In this document: positions 17,297-25,423 of the stretch, piece by piece | Layout of the letters: the number at the start of each line of letters is the position of its first letter | Numbering within the stretch: the first letter of the stretch is position 1 | Translations under genes and position numbers: made by a program | Assembly: GCF_029882185.1 (NCBI RefSeq) | Contig: NZ_JAOULD010000015.1 | Coordinates: 1 to 33,818 of the forward strand | Direction: 5' to 3' | DNA from: Candidatus Nitrosopumilus sp. | Lineage (GTDB): Archaea; Thermoproteota; Nitrososphaeria; Nitrososphaerales; Nitrosopumilaceae | Length of the DNA: 33,818 nt | The notes under the pieces: generated by a model | Told to the model about the DNA's origin: nothing | Seen by the model: the letters and a program-made list of their open reading frames with translations, nothing else | Databases searched by the model: none

Positions 17297-18139
17297 TTAC
17301 TTTTCTATATTTAGCGCGTAATCTAGCATTAAGGAAGGAATGTCTACTTCACAAACTCTTACTGTGTTTTTGTATTCTGTTGTATTGTTTACTTCGTGCA
17401 CTACAAGTCCTTTCTCATCACTTTCCATTAAATCTACACCTACGATATCTCCTTGAATTGCATGTTTTGCCTTGATGCACATTTCCTCCATTTCTTGTGT
17501 AACTTTACATGGATCAGCTGTTCCTCCTAATGCCATGTTAGTTTTCCAATGCTTAGAAGAACGATAAATTGCAGCTACAATTTTGTCTCCTACCATAATT
17601 GCTCTGATGTCTCTTGGAGGTCTTTTCACAAATTCTTCCAAATAATGAACCTGATAAATTGGATACATGTTTTCTCTACTTTCAATAATTCCTTCAGCTG
17701 CATCTCTGTCATTTAATTTTGAAATTAGTCTACCCCAACTACCAACTGTTGGTTTGATTACTTTTGGATATCCTTGTGAATCTAATGCTTGTAAGGCTGC
17801 TTCTTTTGAAAATGCTACAGTTGCATCAGGTGTTGGCACTCCGAATTTTTTTAGTAACGTATGTGTAAATAATTTATTTCCTGCAAAAACTCCTGTGTAA
17901 AGACAATTGATCACTTTGACACCAATTCCTTCAAGAGCTGCAGTTGAATGAAGATTTCTATAGTAACTAACACATCTTTGAATTACAACTCCATAGTCTT
18001 CAGGTTTCTTTTCTAAATCTATTGCCAGTTTCTTACAATCAACCATCTGAATATTGATGTTCTTTTTCTTACCTGCTTCTAGCAGAGCTTTTTCTTCCCA
18101 ACGGATGGTATCGTAAAGAATGGTAACGTCAGGACTCAC
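17297..18139 (-). CDS. lysX: LysX-type LysW-amino acid ligase (probably lysine branch)
   Basis: 280-aa ATP-grasp ligase that joins alpha-aminoadipate (or glutamate) to the C-terminal side chain of LysW. Motifs: KVIKPTVGSWGRLISKL, PRDIRAIMVGDKIVAAIYR, KTNMALGG and a late VHEVNNTTEYKNTVR. I start at GTG 18137-18139, whose first bases overlap the stop of lysW (GTGA), rather than TTG 18148; this gives classic stop-start coupling. Neighbours are homocitrate synthase and lysK, which points to the lysine branch, while the paralogue at 23071-23928 sits beside argG. Substrate choice is inferred from context only. Confidence 0.85.
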   Translation of the reverse strand: MSPDVTILYDTIRWEEKALLEAGKKKNINIQMVDCKKLAIDLEKKPEDYGVVIQRCVSYYRNLHSTAALEGIGVKVINCLYTGVFAGNKLFTHTLLKKFGVPTPDATVAFSKEAALQALDSQGYPKVIKPTVGSWGRLISKLNDRDAAEGIIESRENMYPIYQVHYLEEFVKRPPRDIRAIMVGDKIVAAIYRSSKHWKTNMALGGTADPCKVTQEMEEMCIKAKHAIQGDIVGVDLMESDEKGLVVHEVNNTTEYKNTVRVCEVDIPSLMLDYALNIEK

Positions 18140-18303
18140 TGTCCCCAATCCTCGCCAACCGTTTGGGCAGGCTTTAGATCGAAACCGTTTGAACCTTTAG
18201 ATAGTTCAAAACTGGCTCCACATTCTGGACATGTTACGATTTCTCCTTCAAGTGCATCACTTGGGACAGAAATATCTGCATCACATTCTTCACATTTTGA
18301 CAT
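18136..18303 (-). CDS. lysW: LysW carrier protein, second copy, ending in Gln
   Basis: 55 aa. Two zinc knuckles CEEC (residues 4-7) and CPEC (25-28) and the acidic tail TVGEDWGQ identify LysW, the amino-group carrier protein. In characterised LysW the chain ends EDWGE, and the side-chain carboxylate of that last Glu is where the amino acid is attached. Here the last codon before TGA is CAG, giving Gln. The other copy at 23928-24095 ends in the expected Glu. Either the Gln is deamidated, this carrier works differently, or there is a single-base change. The stop overlaps the GTG start of the ligase; homocitrate synthase ends 22 nt upstream. Confidence 0.88.
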   Translation of the reverse strand: MSKCEECDADISVPSDALEGEIVTCPECGASFELSKGSNGFDLKPAQTVGEDWGQ

Positions 18304-18325
18304 ATTATCTCTTCATTATTCCTCT

Positions 18326-19492
18326 TTATTTATCATTAATTATCTTTTTTTCAAGTCTATCTTCTAATGGGATCTCTATTAGATCACCCATTCTTAGACC
18401 CTTTAATCCTGCAGCAACTGCTTTTGCACCTTCATCGTCTTTTTCCAGTCCCAATAATGACATCAAGTATGCTGCACCTGTTTTTCCAGCTAGTTCTCCA
18501 AATACTATTCTTCTTCTATTCCCAACTGCTCTAGGAGGAATTGGCTCATAGGCAGCAGGATTCTTAAGAATTGCAGCAAGGTGTGTACCTGCCTTGTGTT
18601 TGTATGCTGATGAACCTACAATTGGTTTAGAATCATATGGTTTGATTGAGGTGTATTCTTCAATTAATCTAGATAAATCAAGTAACATGTCTAATCTGAA
18701 ATCATTTGGTGATTTGTAAAGATAGGTTAATGCCACTGCAACTTCAGCAAGTGGAGGAATTCCTGTTCTTTCTCCAATACCATCAATTGTAGTATGAATT
18801 TGATCAACTCCTGCATCACATGCTGAAAATGCATTAGCAACTGCAAAACCAATATCGTTATGAACATGTGCATCTAATGGGACATCTACTACTTCTCTTA
18901 CTTTTTTAACAAAGTTATACATTCCAATTGGACGTAAAATACCAACAGTATCTGGGAGGCTTATTCTGTCTACTCCTGCTTCTTCAATTGCCTTACACAC
19001 TTTGAGTAAAAATTCTGGCTCTGCTCTACTTCCATCCTCAACTGTAAATCTAATTTTTAATCCATGAGATTTTGCATATTCTACTGTTTCAACTGCTCTC
19101 TCAAGTGCTTCTTCTCTTGAAATTCTTAATTTGTCTTTAAGATGAATGTCTGAAATTCCTAAATATGCTGCACACCACTTTGCATCACAATCTAATGAAG
19201 TGTCAATGTCTTCTTTTAGTGCTCTACCATGTGAGACAATGTCTGCCTTTAATCCTTGTTTGATTATTGTTTTAGTTGCTTCTTTGTGATCATTTGAAAC
19301 TACTGGAGAAATTTCAATTTGATCTACTCCGAAATAATCAAGCATCCATGCAATCTGAATTCTTTGTTTGTTTGTAAATGAAACTCCTGGATGCTGCTCT
19401 CCCTCTCTAAGTGTACTATCTAAAATTCTGATTTTCTTTGGATTTTTGTCGTATGCATTATACAGATTTGCATAGTGATTCGGATCTTTCAT
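18326..19492 (-). CDS. lysS: Homocitrate synthase
   Basis: 388-aa DRE-TIM metallolyase. Key signatures are RILDSTLREGEQHPGVSF near the N-terminus, DAHVHNDIGFAVAN and TTIDGIGERTGI. It condenses acetyl-CoA with 2-oxoglutarate to homocitrate, the first step toward alpha-aminoadipate and so lysine. Isopropylmalate or citramalate synthase are relatives, but they are usually longer with a LeuA regulatory domain, and the adjacent lysW-lysX-lysK favours homocitrate. A TATA-like GATATAAA at 19519-19526 lies about 31 nt ahead of the ATG, so this gene starts a second transcription unit in the lysine/arginine locus. Confidence 0.9.
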   Translation of the reverse strand: MKDPNHYANLYNAYDKNPKKIRILDSTLREGEQHPGVSFTNKQRIQIAWMLDYFGVDQIEISPVVSNDHKEATKTIIKQGLKADIVSHGRALKEDIDTSLDCDAKWCAAYLGISDIHLKDKLRISREEALERAVETVEYAKSHGLKIRFTVEDGSRAEPEFLLKVCKAIEEAGVDRISLPDTVGILRPIGMYNFVKKVREVVDVPLDAHVHNDIGFAVANAFSACDAGVDQIHTTIDGIGERTGIPPLAEVAVALTYLYKSPNDFRLDMLLDLSRLIEEYTSIKPYDSKPIVGSSAYKHKAGTHLAAILKNPAAYEPIPPRAVGNRRRIVFGELAGKTGAAYLMSLLGLEKDDEGAKAVAAGLKGLRMGDLIEIPLEDRLEKKIINDK

Positions 19493-19518
19493 TACAGAAA
19501 TCGTTGCATTAAATTGAT

Positions 19519-19526
19519 GATATAAA
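19519..19526 (-). promoter_or_regulatory. TATA box of homocitrate synthase
   Basis: GATATAAA on plus reads TTTATATC toward the gene, about 31 nt ahead of ATG 19492. Confidence 0.5.
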
Positions 19527-19593
19527 CATATTCGTACTAACTTCGTCGGAAATGCACAAAAATGATCCTAATTTAGTTTTTAAATTTAATTAC

Positions 19594-19610
19594 AAAACGA
19601 AAGTCGTTTT
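19594..19610 (-). terminator. Palindrome at the end of the Lrp-family gene
   Basis: AAAACGA-AAG-TCGTTTT is a perfect 7-bp inverted repeat overlapping the last base of the regulator's stop codon. It may be a terminator stem for the upstream arg/lys operon. Because it lies between that operon and lysS, it could instead be an operator bound by the Lrp protein. Confidence 0.4.
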
Positions 19611-20029
19611 TAGGCTACCTTTCTCAAAATAATGACAGTGTTAGTGTCTACTACTCCTGGAATCTTCCTTAATGCATCAATGCTGCTATTGATCTCTGCA
19701 ATGTTTGTAGCACTCATAATTGTTGTAATGTCATATTGACCTGTAATTTCATAAACTGTTTTGACTCCTTCTAATTTTGCAAGCTTTAATGATACTTTGG
19801 ATGTATCAGTTGCAGAATCCACTGAAACCAAGACAATTGCACTAGTTGCATTCTCTTCTCCAATTTCCAAAGTGAATTTCTTAATTGTTCCACTGTCTAC
19901 TAGATTTTTTACACGTCTTCTAACTGCTGATTCTGACAGTTTGAGTTTTTTACCTATATCTACAAATGATTCTCTAGAATCTTCTTTTAGATAACCGATG
20001 ATTTTTTCGTCTACTTTATCTTTGAACAT
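19610..20029 (-). CDS. Lrp/AsnC-family regulator (LysM-like)
   Basis: 139 aa: an N-terminal helix-turn-helix (DEKIIGYLKEDSRESFVDIG, KLSESAVRRRVKNLVDSGTI) and a C-terminal RAM ligand-binding domain (AIVLVSVDSATDTSKVSLKL through VVDTNTVIILRKVA). Its ATG lies inside the end of lysJ (14-nt overlap), so it is translated with the biosynthetic genes. Sulfolobus LysM, an Lrp-family lysine sensor, sits in an equivalent locus. By that analogy this protein may control lysine/arginine genes, including the lysS promoter about 100 nt downstream. Confidence 0.88.
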   Translation of the reverse strand: MFKDKVDEKIIGYLKEDSRESFVDIGKKLKLSESAVRRRVKNLVDSGTIKKFTLEIGEENATSAIVLVSVDSATDTSKVSLKLAKLEGVKTVYEITGQYDITTIMSATNIAEINSSIDALRKIPGVVDTNTVIILRKVA

Positions 20030-21197
20030 CTCTTTTTTGCTCCTCTTCAGTTAATACGGAATCAAGAGCATGTAAAACTTTTGTTATGTCTTCTTTAGAT
20101 ATTACTAGTGGCGGAAGAATTCTTAGAATATTTCTTCCTGAATACAACATTAAGACTCCTTTTTCCATTAATGCCATTAAAATATCTCTAACTTCAAATT
20201 TCATCTCTATTCCAATCATGAGGCCCTTTCCTCTGATTTCTCTTATCATAGTATGTTTTTCTTTTAGTTTTTCTAACCCTTCTCTGAACACCATTCCCAT
20301 TTTTTCAGAATTTTCAATCATTCCGTCTTCTGTAATTGCTTTGAGTGCTGCAGTTCCTGCTGCACAAGAGATTGGATTGCCTCCAAATGTAGATGAATGC
20401 TCTCCTTTGCTTATTGCAGCTAAAATGTCTGGTTTTACCAGAGTTGCCCCCATTGGCACACCGCCTGCAATTCCTTTTGCAAGACACAAAATATCAGGTG
20501 TGGTATTCCAATGCTCACATGCCCATAATCGTCCGGTTCTACCTAAACCAGCTTGAATTTCGTCAAAAATTAACACGATTCCTTTTTCATCACAAAGCTT
20601 TCTGACTTCTTGCAAAAATCCGTCTGGTGCAACAACAATTCCACTTTCGCCTTGTATTGGTTCTAAAATTACAAATGCAGTGTCTTCATCAATTTTCGAA
20701 CGCAATGATTCTATATCACCATATGATGCAAATGAAACTTTTTCAACGAGTGGAGCAAAAGCTTTTCTGTATTTTGGATTAAATGTTAATGATAGTGCTC
20801 CAAATGATTTTCCATGATAGGAACCTTTCATTGCGACCATTCCTTTTTTGCCTGTAAACTTTCTTGCAAACTTCATTGCAGCTTCGATTGCTTCAGCTCC
20901 GCTGTTGTTTAGATGAACTTGCGTTAATCCCTTTGGGGCTAAACCAATCAATGTTTTCAAAAACTCTTCTCTTGTTTTGTTATATAATGAACTATGTACT
21001 GTTATGATTTTATCAATTTGTTCTTTTATTGCATCATTAACTCTTTTGTTTTTATGACCAACTAAAGCTACCCCGTATCCTCCCATACAATCAATATACT
21101 CTTTTCCATCTATGTCCCAAACATGAGAGCCGACTCCTCTTTCAATTGTTACTGGGAATCTCTGATAGAGATTACCCATGTATTGATCTTCACTCAT
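20016..21197 (-). CDS. lysJ: [LysW]-aminoadipate/glutamate semialdehyde aminotransferase
   Basis: Class-III PLP aminotransferase, 393 aa from ATG 21197. NNSGAEAIEAAMKFAR binds phosphate, FDEIQAGLGRTGR carries the PLP-binding Asp, and Lys241 in LAKGIAGGVPMG is the Schiff-base lysine. It transaminates the carrier-bound semialdehyde to LysW-lysine or LysW-ornithine using glutamate, serving both branches if the pathway works as in Sulfolobus. The ATG overlaps the lysZ stop by 8 nt (ATGAGTGA); a TTG six bases earlier is the less likely start. An acetylated-substrate ArgD is the alternative; lysW in the operon argues for the carrier-bound substrate. Confidence 0.92.
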   Translation of the reverse strand: MSEDQYMGNLYQRFPVTIERGVGSHVWDIDGKEYIDCMGGYGVALVGHKNKRVNDAIKEQIDKIITVHSSLYNKTREEFLKTLIGLAPKGLTQVHLNNSGAEAIEAAMKFARKFTGKKGMVAMKGSYHGKSFGALSLTFNPKYRKAFAPLVEKVSFASYGDIESLRSKIDEDTAFVILEPIQGESGIVVAPDGFLQEVRKLCDEKGIVLIFDEIQAGLGRTGRLWACEHWNTTPDILCLAKGIAGGVPMGATLVKPDILAAISKGEHSSTFGGNPISCAAGTAALKAITEDGMIENSEKMGMVFREGLEKLKEKHTMIREIRGKGLMIGIEMKFEVRDILMALMEKGVLMLYSGRNILRILPPLVISKEDITKVLHALDSVLTEEEQKRDVQR

Positions 21198-21993
21198 GTT
21201 CAATCACCGTACAATTATCATGTGCAATAGCTGATGATATTGGATTTTTTCTTTGACCATTTCCAATCAAAGCTTCTTTGACTCCCATATCTAATGCTTC
21301 AGTGGATGCCAAAATCTTTTTTTCCATTCCTGGTCCAATTTTTGGCCTAATCTCTTTTGCTTCAGCCAATGTTAATTTTTGAACTAGTTTATCGTCCATT
21401 AATAATCCATCCACATTTGTGATGAATAATACTTTATCACATCCTACCTTACCTGCTACATATGCTGCTGCTCTGTCTCCGTCAATGTTGAGAAATTCTG
21501 ATTCTTCACTCATTGCTATGGGTGAAATAACTGGTGTAAGCCCCTGATCTAGGAGGGATTTGATGAATTTTGCATTGACTTCGCGAATTTTTCCAGTATA
21601 TCCGCCATCAATTGCTTGTTTTCTGCCTTTTTCATTTACAATTAATAATTTCTTTTTTCTATCAGCTTCGATTACTTTGGCATCTACTCCTGAAAGACCA
21701 ATTGCATTAATGCCGTTTTTCTGAAGCATTTGAACAATTGTTTTGTTAATTCTACCTGACATAACCATAGTGAAAATTTCTGCTGTCTCCTTGTCTGTGT
21801 ATCTGCTTTTGATACCGCTCGGAGAGGTTACAAATTTTGGTTCTTTTCCTAATTGTTCACATACTTTGGTGACTTCTTTTCCACCGCCATGAACAATAAT
21901 TATTCCCTCTGTTTCTGCTACTTTTTTAATATCTGAAATTGTTGATGGATGTAAATCGTCTACTACACTTCCGCCGATTTTAATTGTGATCAT
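21190..21993 (-). CDS. lysZ: [LysW]-aminoadipate/glutamate kinase
   Basis: 267-aa amino-acid kinase of the ArgB fold: KIGGSVVDD at the N-terminus, VHGGGKEV, NIDGDRAAAYVAG and GPGMEKKILAS. It phosphorylates the carrier-linked aminoadipate or glutamate side chain. It is encoded 2 nt after the lysY stop codon and overlaps lysJ at the other end, so the three are translated together. Only one kinase gene is seen, so it probably serves both the lysine and arginine routes. Confidence 0.92.
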   Translation of the reverse strand: MITIKIGGSVVDDLHPSTISDIKKVAETEGIIIVHGGGKEVTKVCEQLGKEPKFVTSPSGIKSRYTDKETAEIFTMVMSGRINKTIVQMLQKNGINAIGLSGVDAKVIEADRKKKLLIVNEKGRKQAIDGGYTGKIREVNAKFIKSLLDQGLTPVISPIAMSEESEFLNIDGDRAAAYVAGKVGCDKVLFITNVDGLLMDDKLVQKLTLAEAKEIRPKIGPGMEKKILASTEALDMGVKEALIGNGQRKNPISSAIAHDNCTVIEHE

Positions 21994-21995
21994 TT

Positions 21996-23042
21996 CTAAA
22001 CTGGAGTGAGTGGGGTGTATCTCAGTCCGTCCATTTCATCAAAACCACACATTACATTCATGTTTTGAATGGCAGAACCTGCTGCACCTTTCATTAAATT
22101 ATCTGATGCAGACAATGCAATCAATCTGTTATTGTCTTCATCTAAATCAAATCCTATATCACAAAAGTTTGAACCTACTAAGAATTTTGGATCTGGGAAT
22201 TTGTATAATCCTTTTTTGTCTCTGATCAGTCTGATGAATTTCTCTTCTCCATAAGCTTGACGATATAGTTTCCATAATTCTTTTTCTTCAATATCTTTTT
22301 TCAGGAATGTGTGGTTTGTACACAAGATTCCACGAACTACATCTACTGCATGTGGACTCATTGAGACATGAATTTTCTTTCCTGCAATTTCGCTGAGCTC
22401 TTGTTCAATTTCACCGGTGTGTCTGTGCTTTGCTGGTTTGTATGGTCTGATTACCCCTGCACGCATTGCATGTGCTGTTCCTGAACCAGAACCTGCACCT
22501 GATGAACCAATCTTTGAATCTACTACAATATGTTCAATATCAATAATGTCATTTCGAATTAATGGCGCCAGTGCCAGCATTGATGTTACGGCCATACATC
22601 CTGGACAAGAAACAAGTTGTGCTTTTTTGATTTGTTCTCTGTGTAATTCCGGAACTCCGAAAACTGATTTTTCTAAATAATCTGGATGTGGGTGTTTCCA
22701 ACCATACCATTTATCATATGCTTCTTGATCATGCAATCTGTAATCTGCACTCAAATCAATCACTTTGATTCCTCTGTCGTATAGTGCTTTGACAATTTCA
22801 GTCGCTGTTCCATGTGGTACTGCTGTGAAGACCAGATCACATTTGTCAGTTAATTTATCATAATCTAATTCTGAGAATGTGAGATCGGTAAATCCCTTCA
22901 AACTTGGTTGGACTCTGTGTAGATATTCCCCTACATGTTGTCGTGATGTGACCATTGCGATCTCGACATCTGGGTGGTTGACAAGAAGACGAAGTGTTTC
23001 TCCTCCTACATATCCAGATGCTCCAACAACTCCTACTTTCAT
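21996..23042 (-). CDS. lysY: [LysW]-aminoadipyl/glutamyl phosphate reductase
   Basis: 348-aa ArgC-type reductase. GASGYVGGETLRLL binds NADPH, Cys149 in VSCPGCMAV forms the thioester, and HRHTGEIEQEL and SPHAVDVVRGI are family segments. It reduces the phosphorylated carrier-bound substrate to the semialdehyde. A TATA-like sequence in the short gap to the preceding ligase gene suggests an internal promoter for lysY-lysZ-lysJ and the regulator. Confidence 0.92.
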   Translation of the reverse strand: MKVGVVGASGYVGGETLRLLVNHPDVEIAMVTSRQHVGEYLHRVQPSLKGFTDLTFSELDYDKLTDKCDLVFTAVPHGTATEIVKALYDRGIKVIDLSADYRLHDQEAYDKWYGWKHPHPDYLEKSVFGVPELHREQIKKAQLVSCPGCMAVTSMLALAPLIRNDIIDIEHIVVDSKIGSSGAGSGSGTAHAMRAGVIRPYKPAKHRHTGEIEQELSEIAGKKIHVSMSPHAVDVVRGILCTNHTFLKKDIEEKELWKLYRQAYGEEKFIRLIRDKKGLYKFPDPKFLVGSNFCDIGFDLDEDNNRLIALSASDNLMKGAAGSAIQNMNVMCGFDEMDGLRYTPLTPV

Positions 23043-23063
23043 GATAAGACCACTTCTAATGTA

Positions 23064-23072
23064 GTATAATTT
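23064..23072 (-). promoter_or_regulatory. Internal TATA box ahead of lysY
   Basis: GTATAATTT on plus (AAATTATAC toward lysY) is centred 26 nt from ATG 23042, and it overlaps the ligase stop codon. It probably drives the shared Y-Z-J genes independently of argG. Confidence 0.45.
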
Positions 23073-23928
23073 ATTTTCTTATGTATCTTAGAGCAAATTC
23101 TACCATTTCTTTTGGTATATTTCGCTGTGCAACTCTTGATAATCCTTTGAATTCTACTGTGTTGTTTACTTCGTGGATAACTAATCCATTTTTCTCATCT
23201 TCCATCATGTCAATTCCTAAAATTCCTCCTCCCATGGCTTTGGATGCTTTAGATGCCATATCTTCCATCTCTTTTGTGATCTCACAAAGCTCTGGATCTG
23301 CCCCTAGTGCAATATTTGTCTTAAATCCTCCTGAAGATTTTCTATACATGGCAGCAATTGGCTCATCCCCTACCGTGATAACTCTAATGTCTCTTGGAGG
23401 TCTCTTGATTAATTCTTGTAAATAGTAAATTCTATCATGAGGGCTATCTGTAATGTCTCTTATTTCAAAAACTGCCTCCATTGTATCTTTGTCCTTAAGT
23501 GGCAATACCCCTCTTCCCCAACTTCCTATGACTGGTTTGATAACTAGGGGGAATCCTACTTTTTCCAAGTTTTCTGTTGCACTTTCACTTGAAAATGAAA
23601 AATATGTCTTAGGTGTTGGAATATTGTTCTTTTTCAAAAGCAATGTCATGAACATCTTATTTCCACAAATGTTTGCAACTTCAAATTTGTTTAGTACTGG
23701 AATGTCCATGAATTCAAGACTGGCTGTAAAATGGAGTCCTCTAAAATAACTAACACATCTTTCTAAAACAATATCTCCTAAATCATAATCTTCTTTTTTG
23801 CTATCTGTATTGATTTGAGTGATCTTTGCATCTAACATCAATACATCGTGACCTAATTCCAATGCTTCTTTTTGTAGCATCTTTTCTTCCGCTCTTAGAC
23901 GGTCAAAGACAATACAAACTTTTGACAT
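23071..23928 (-). CDS. argX: LysX/ArgX-type LysW-amino acid ligase (probably arginine branch)
   Basis: 285-aa ATP-grasp ligase paralogous to the one at 17297-18139. It has PLVIKPVIGSWGRGVLPL, PRDIRVITVGDEPIAAMYR, KTNIALGADPELC and VIHEVNNTVEFKGLSRV. KTNIALGA replaces KTNMALGG at the substrate-side segment, a difference that may relate to substrate choice. It follows argG and a normal lysW and precedes the shared Y-Z-J genes, so I infer it loads glutamate onto LysW for ornithine and arginine. The ATG overlaps the lysW stop by one base (TAATG). The symbol is a context-based suggestion. Confidence 0.82.
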   Translation of the reverse strand: MSKVCIVFDRLRAEEKMLQKEALELGHDVLMLDAKITQINTDSKKEDYDLGDIVLERCVSYFRGLHFTASLEFMDIPVLNKFEVANICGNKMFMTLLLKKNNIPTPKTYFSFSSESATENLEKVGFPLVIKPVIGSWGRGVLPLKDKDTMEAVFEIRDITDSPHDRIYYLQELIKRPPRDIRVITVGDEPIAAMYRKSSGGFKTNIALGADPELCEITKEMEDMASKASKAMGGGILGIDMMEDEKNGLVIHEVNNTVEFKGLSRVAQRNIPKEMVEFALRYIRK

Positions 23929-24095
23929 TACTCTCCCCAGTCTTCGCCTACAGTTTCTGCTTGTTTTAGCTCAACATTTGATCCGTCTTTTTTTGCGATT
24001 TCAAAGTCAGCACCACAATCAGGACAGGAGACAATTTCTCCTACTGAGGCATCGTCTGGGATGTTTATTGTTGCATCACATTCTGGGCAGTTCAT
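23928..24095 (-). CDS. lysW: LysW carrier protein, canonical copy ending in Glu
   Basis: 55 aa with zinc knuckles CPEC (residues 3-6) and CPDC (24-27), an acidic middle, and the canonical C-terminus TVGEDWGE, whose last Glu carries the growing amino acid. The ATG overlaps the argG stop (ATGA) and the stop overlaps the ligase ATG (TAATG), so argG-lysW-argX is tightly coupled. Compared with the copy at 18136 it shares the SVGEIVSCPDCG-like core and the EDWG tail. Confidence 0.92.
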   Translation of the reverse strand: MNCPECDATINIPDDASVGEIVSCPDCGADFEIAKKDGSNVELKQAETVGEDWGE

Positions 24096-25291
24096 GTTTT
24101 TGTTGACCTTTTCTTTTGTAATTTATTAGCTTCTGTTGACTGCATTCCCCATAATTCTACGAATCCTTTGGCTGATCTTTGATCAAATGTTGATTCTGCA
24201 CCATAAGTTGCGATATCGTGACTGTACAATGAATAACTGGACTTTCTTCCGACTACTCTGATGCTTCCTTTGTATAATTTTAGTTTCACAGTTCCTGAAA
24301 CTGGTTTTTGCGATGCTTCTATGAATCCATCAAGATCTGTTTTGAGAGGGTCTTGCCAGAGTCCTGAATATGTCAAATATGCCCATTCATCATCAATAAT
24401 TGATTTGAACTTGTTTTCGTGTTTAGTATGGACCATTTTTTCTAAATCTGCATGTGCTTCAATTAGACAAGTTGCTGCTGGAGTTTCATACACTTCTCTA
24501 GATTTGATTCCAACAACTCTGTCTTCTATATGATCAACTATTCCAACACCTGCATTACCTGCTTTTTTGTTAATGTATTCAATTAATTTTACTGGCTCCA
24601 TTGTGTTGCCATCGACAGCAATTGGGATTCCTTTGTTGAATTTAATTTCCAAGTATGTTGGTTTATCTGGTAAGTTTTTTGTTTTTACCCAAATGAATGC
24701 ATCCTCAGGTGGTTCATTGTAAGGATCTTCTAAAACTCCTCCTTCAATTGCACGACCCCACAAGTTTTGATCAATACTGAATTTTTTAGCCACTGTATCT
24801 ATTTCAATTCCATGTTTTTTAGCAAATTTTAATTCTGTATCTCTATCCAAGTTTTTATCTCTAATGGGAGCTATGATTGGAAGATCAGAACCAGAACGTA
24901 ACGTGATATCAAATCTTACTTGATCATTTCCTTTTCCAGAACAACCATGTGCAAGTGATGTGACTTTTTCTTTTTTTGCAATCTCTAAAACTTTTTGAGC
25001 GATTAATGGTCTTGCAAGTGCTGTTGCAAGACAGTATTTTTTTTGATAAAGTGCATTTGCTTTAATTGATGGGAAAATGTAATCTTTGACAAACTCTTTT
25101 CTTGCATCAATGTTGTAGTGTTTTTTTACACCAAGCTTTTTTGCTTTTGATGCAATCTTTTTCCAATCGTCTCCTTGCCCAACATCTACTGTAACTGTGA
25201 TGACGTCCATATCATGTTCGTCTTGAAGATATTTTACAACCACTGAGGTATCGAGTCCTCCTGAAAATGCAAGAATTCCTTTTTGAGTCAT
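24092..25291 (-). CDS. argG: Argininosuccinate synthase
   Basis: 399 aa. The ATP pyrophosphatase loop AFSGGLDTSVVVKYL at the N-terminus, HGCSGKGNDQVRFD and YNEPPEDAFIW are family hallmarks. It condenses citrulline and aspartate, the penultimate arginine step. It is first in the operon, with stop-start overlap into lysW (ATGA). argH and the carbamoyltransferase are not in this window. Confidence 0.96.
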   Translation of the reverse strand: MTQKGILAFSGGLDTSVVVKYLQDEHDMDVITVTVDVGQGDDWKKIASKAKKLGVKKHYNIDARKEFVKDYIFPSIKANALYQKKYCLATALARPLIAQKVLEIAKKEKVTSLAHGCSGKGNDQVRFDITLRSGSDLPIIAPIRDKNLDRDTELKFAKKHGIEIDTVAKKFSIDQNLWGRAIEGGVLEDPYNEPPEDAFIWVKTKNLPDKPTYLEIKFNKGIPIAVDGNTMEPVKLIEYINKKAGNAGVGIVDHIEDRVVGIKSREVYETPAATCLIEAHADLEKMVHTKHENKFKSIIDDEWAYLTYSGLWQDPLKTDLDGFIEASQKPVSGTVKLKLYKGSIRVVGRKSSYSLYSHDIATYGAESTFDQRSAKGFVELWGMQSTEANKLQKKRSTKT

Positions 25292-25306
25292 AAAACATCT
25301 TTTCCG

Positions 25307-25325
25307 TTATATTTTGGAATTTATC
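25307..25325 (-). promoter_or_regulatory. TATA-like region of argG
   Basis: Reading toward argG, AGATAAATTCC (about 30 nt from ATG 25291) and AAAATATAA (about 20 nt) are both possible TATA boxes. The divergent 132-nt region also serves the ABC importer operon on the other side. Confidence 0.35.
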
Positions 25326-25393
25326 TTTTGTGATGGGATCAAAATCAATTATTTTGAAAAATTTTCTGACTAGCTTGAGCTAAAATTCGATGA

Positions 25394-25403
25394 TTATTTA
25401 ACC
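25394..25403 (+). promoter_or_regulatory. TATA box of the ABC importer operon
   Basis: TTATTTAACC is centred about 26 nt ahead of ATG 25424, giving an essentially leaderless message. Confidence 0.5.
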
Positions 25404-25423
25404 GCCAGATATAACGCTGTTTT

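Noticed and set aside
22417-22680. Long antisense frames opposite the lysine/arginine genes
   Set aside because: They run opposite strongly conserved enzymes and are shadows of their codon usage.
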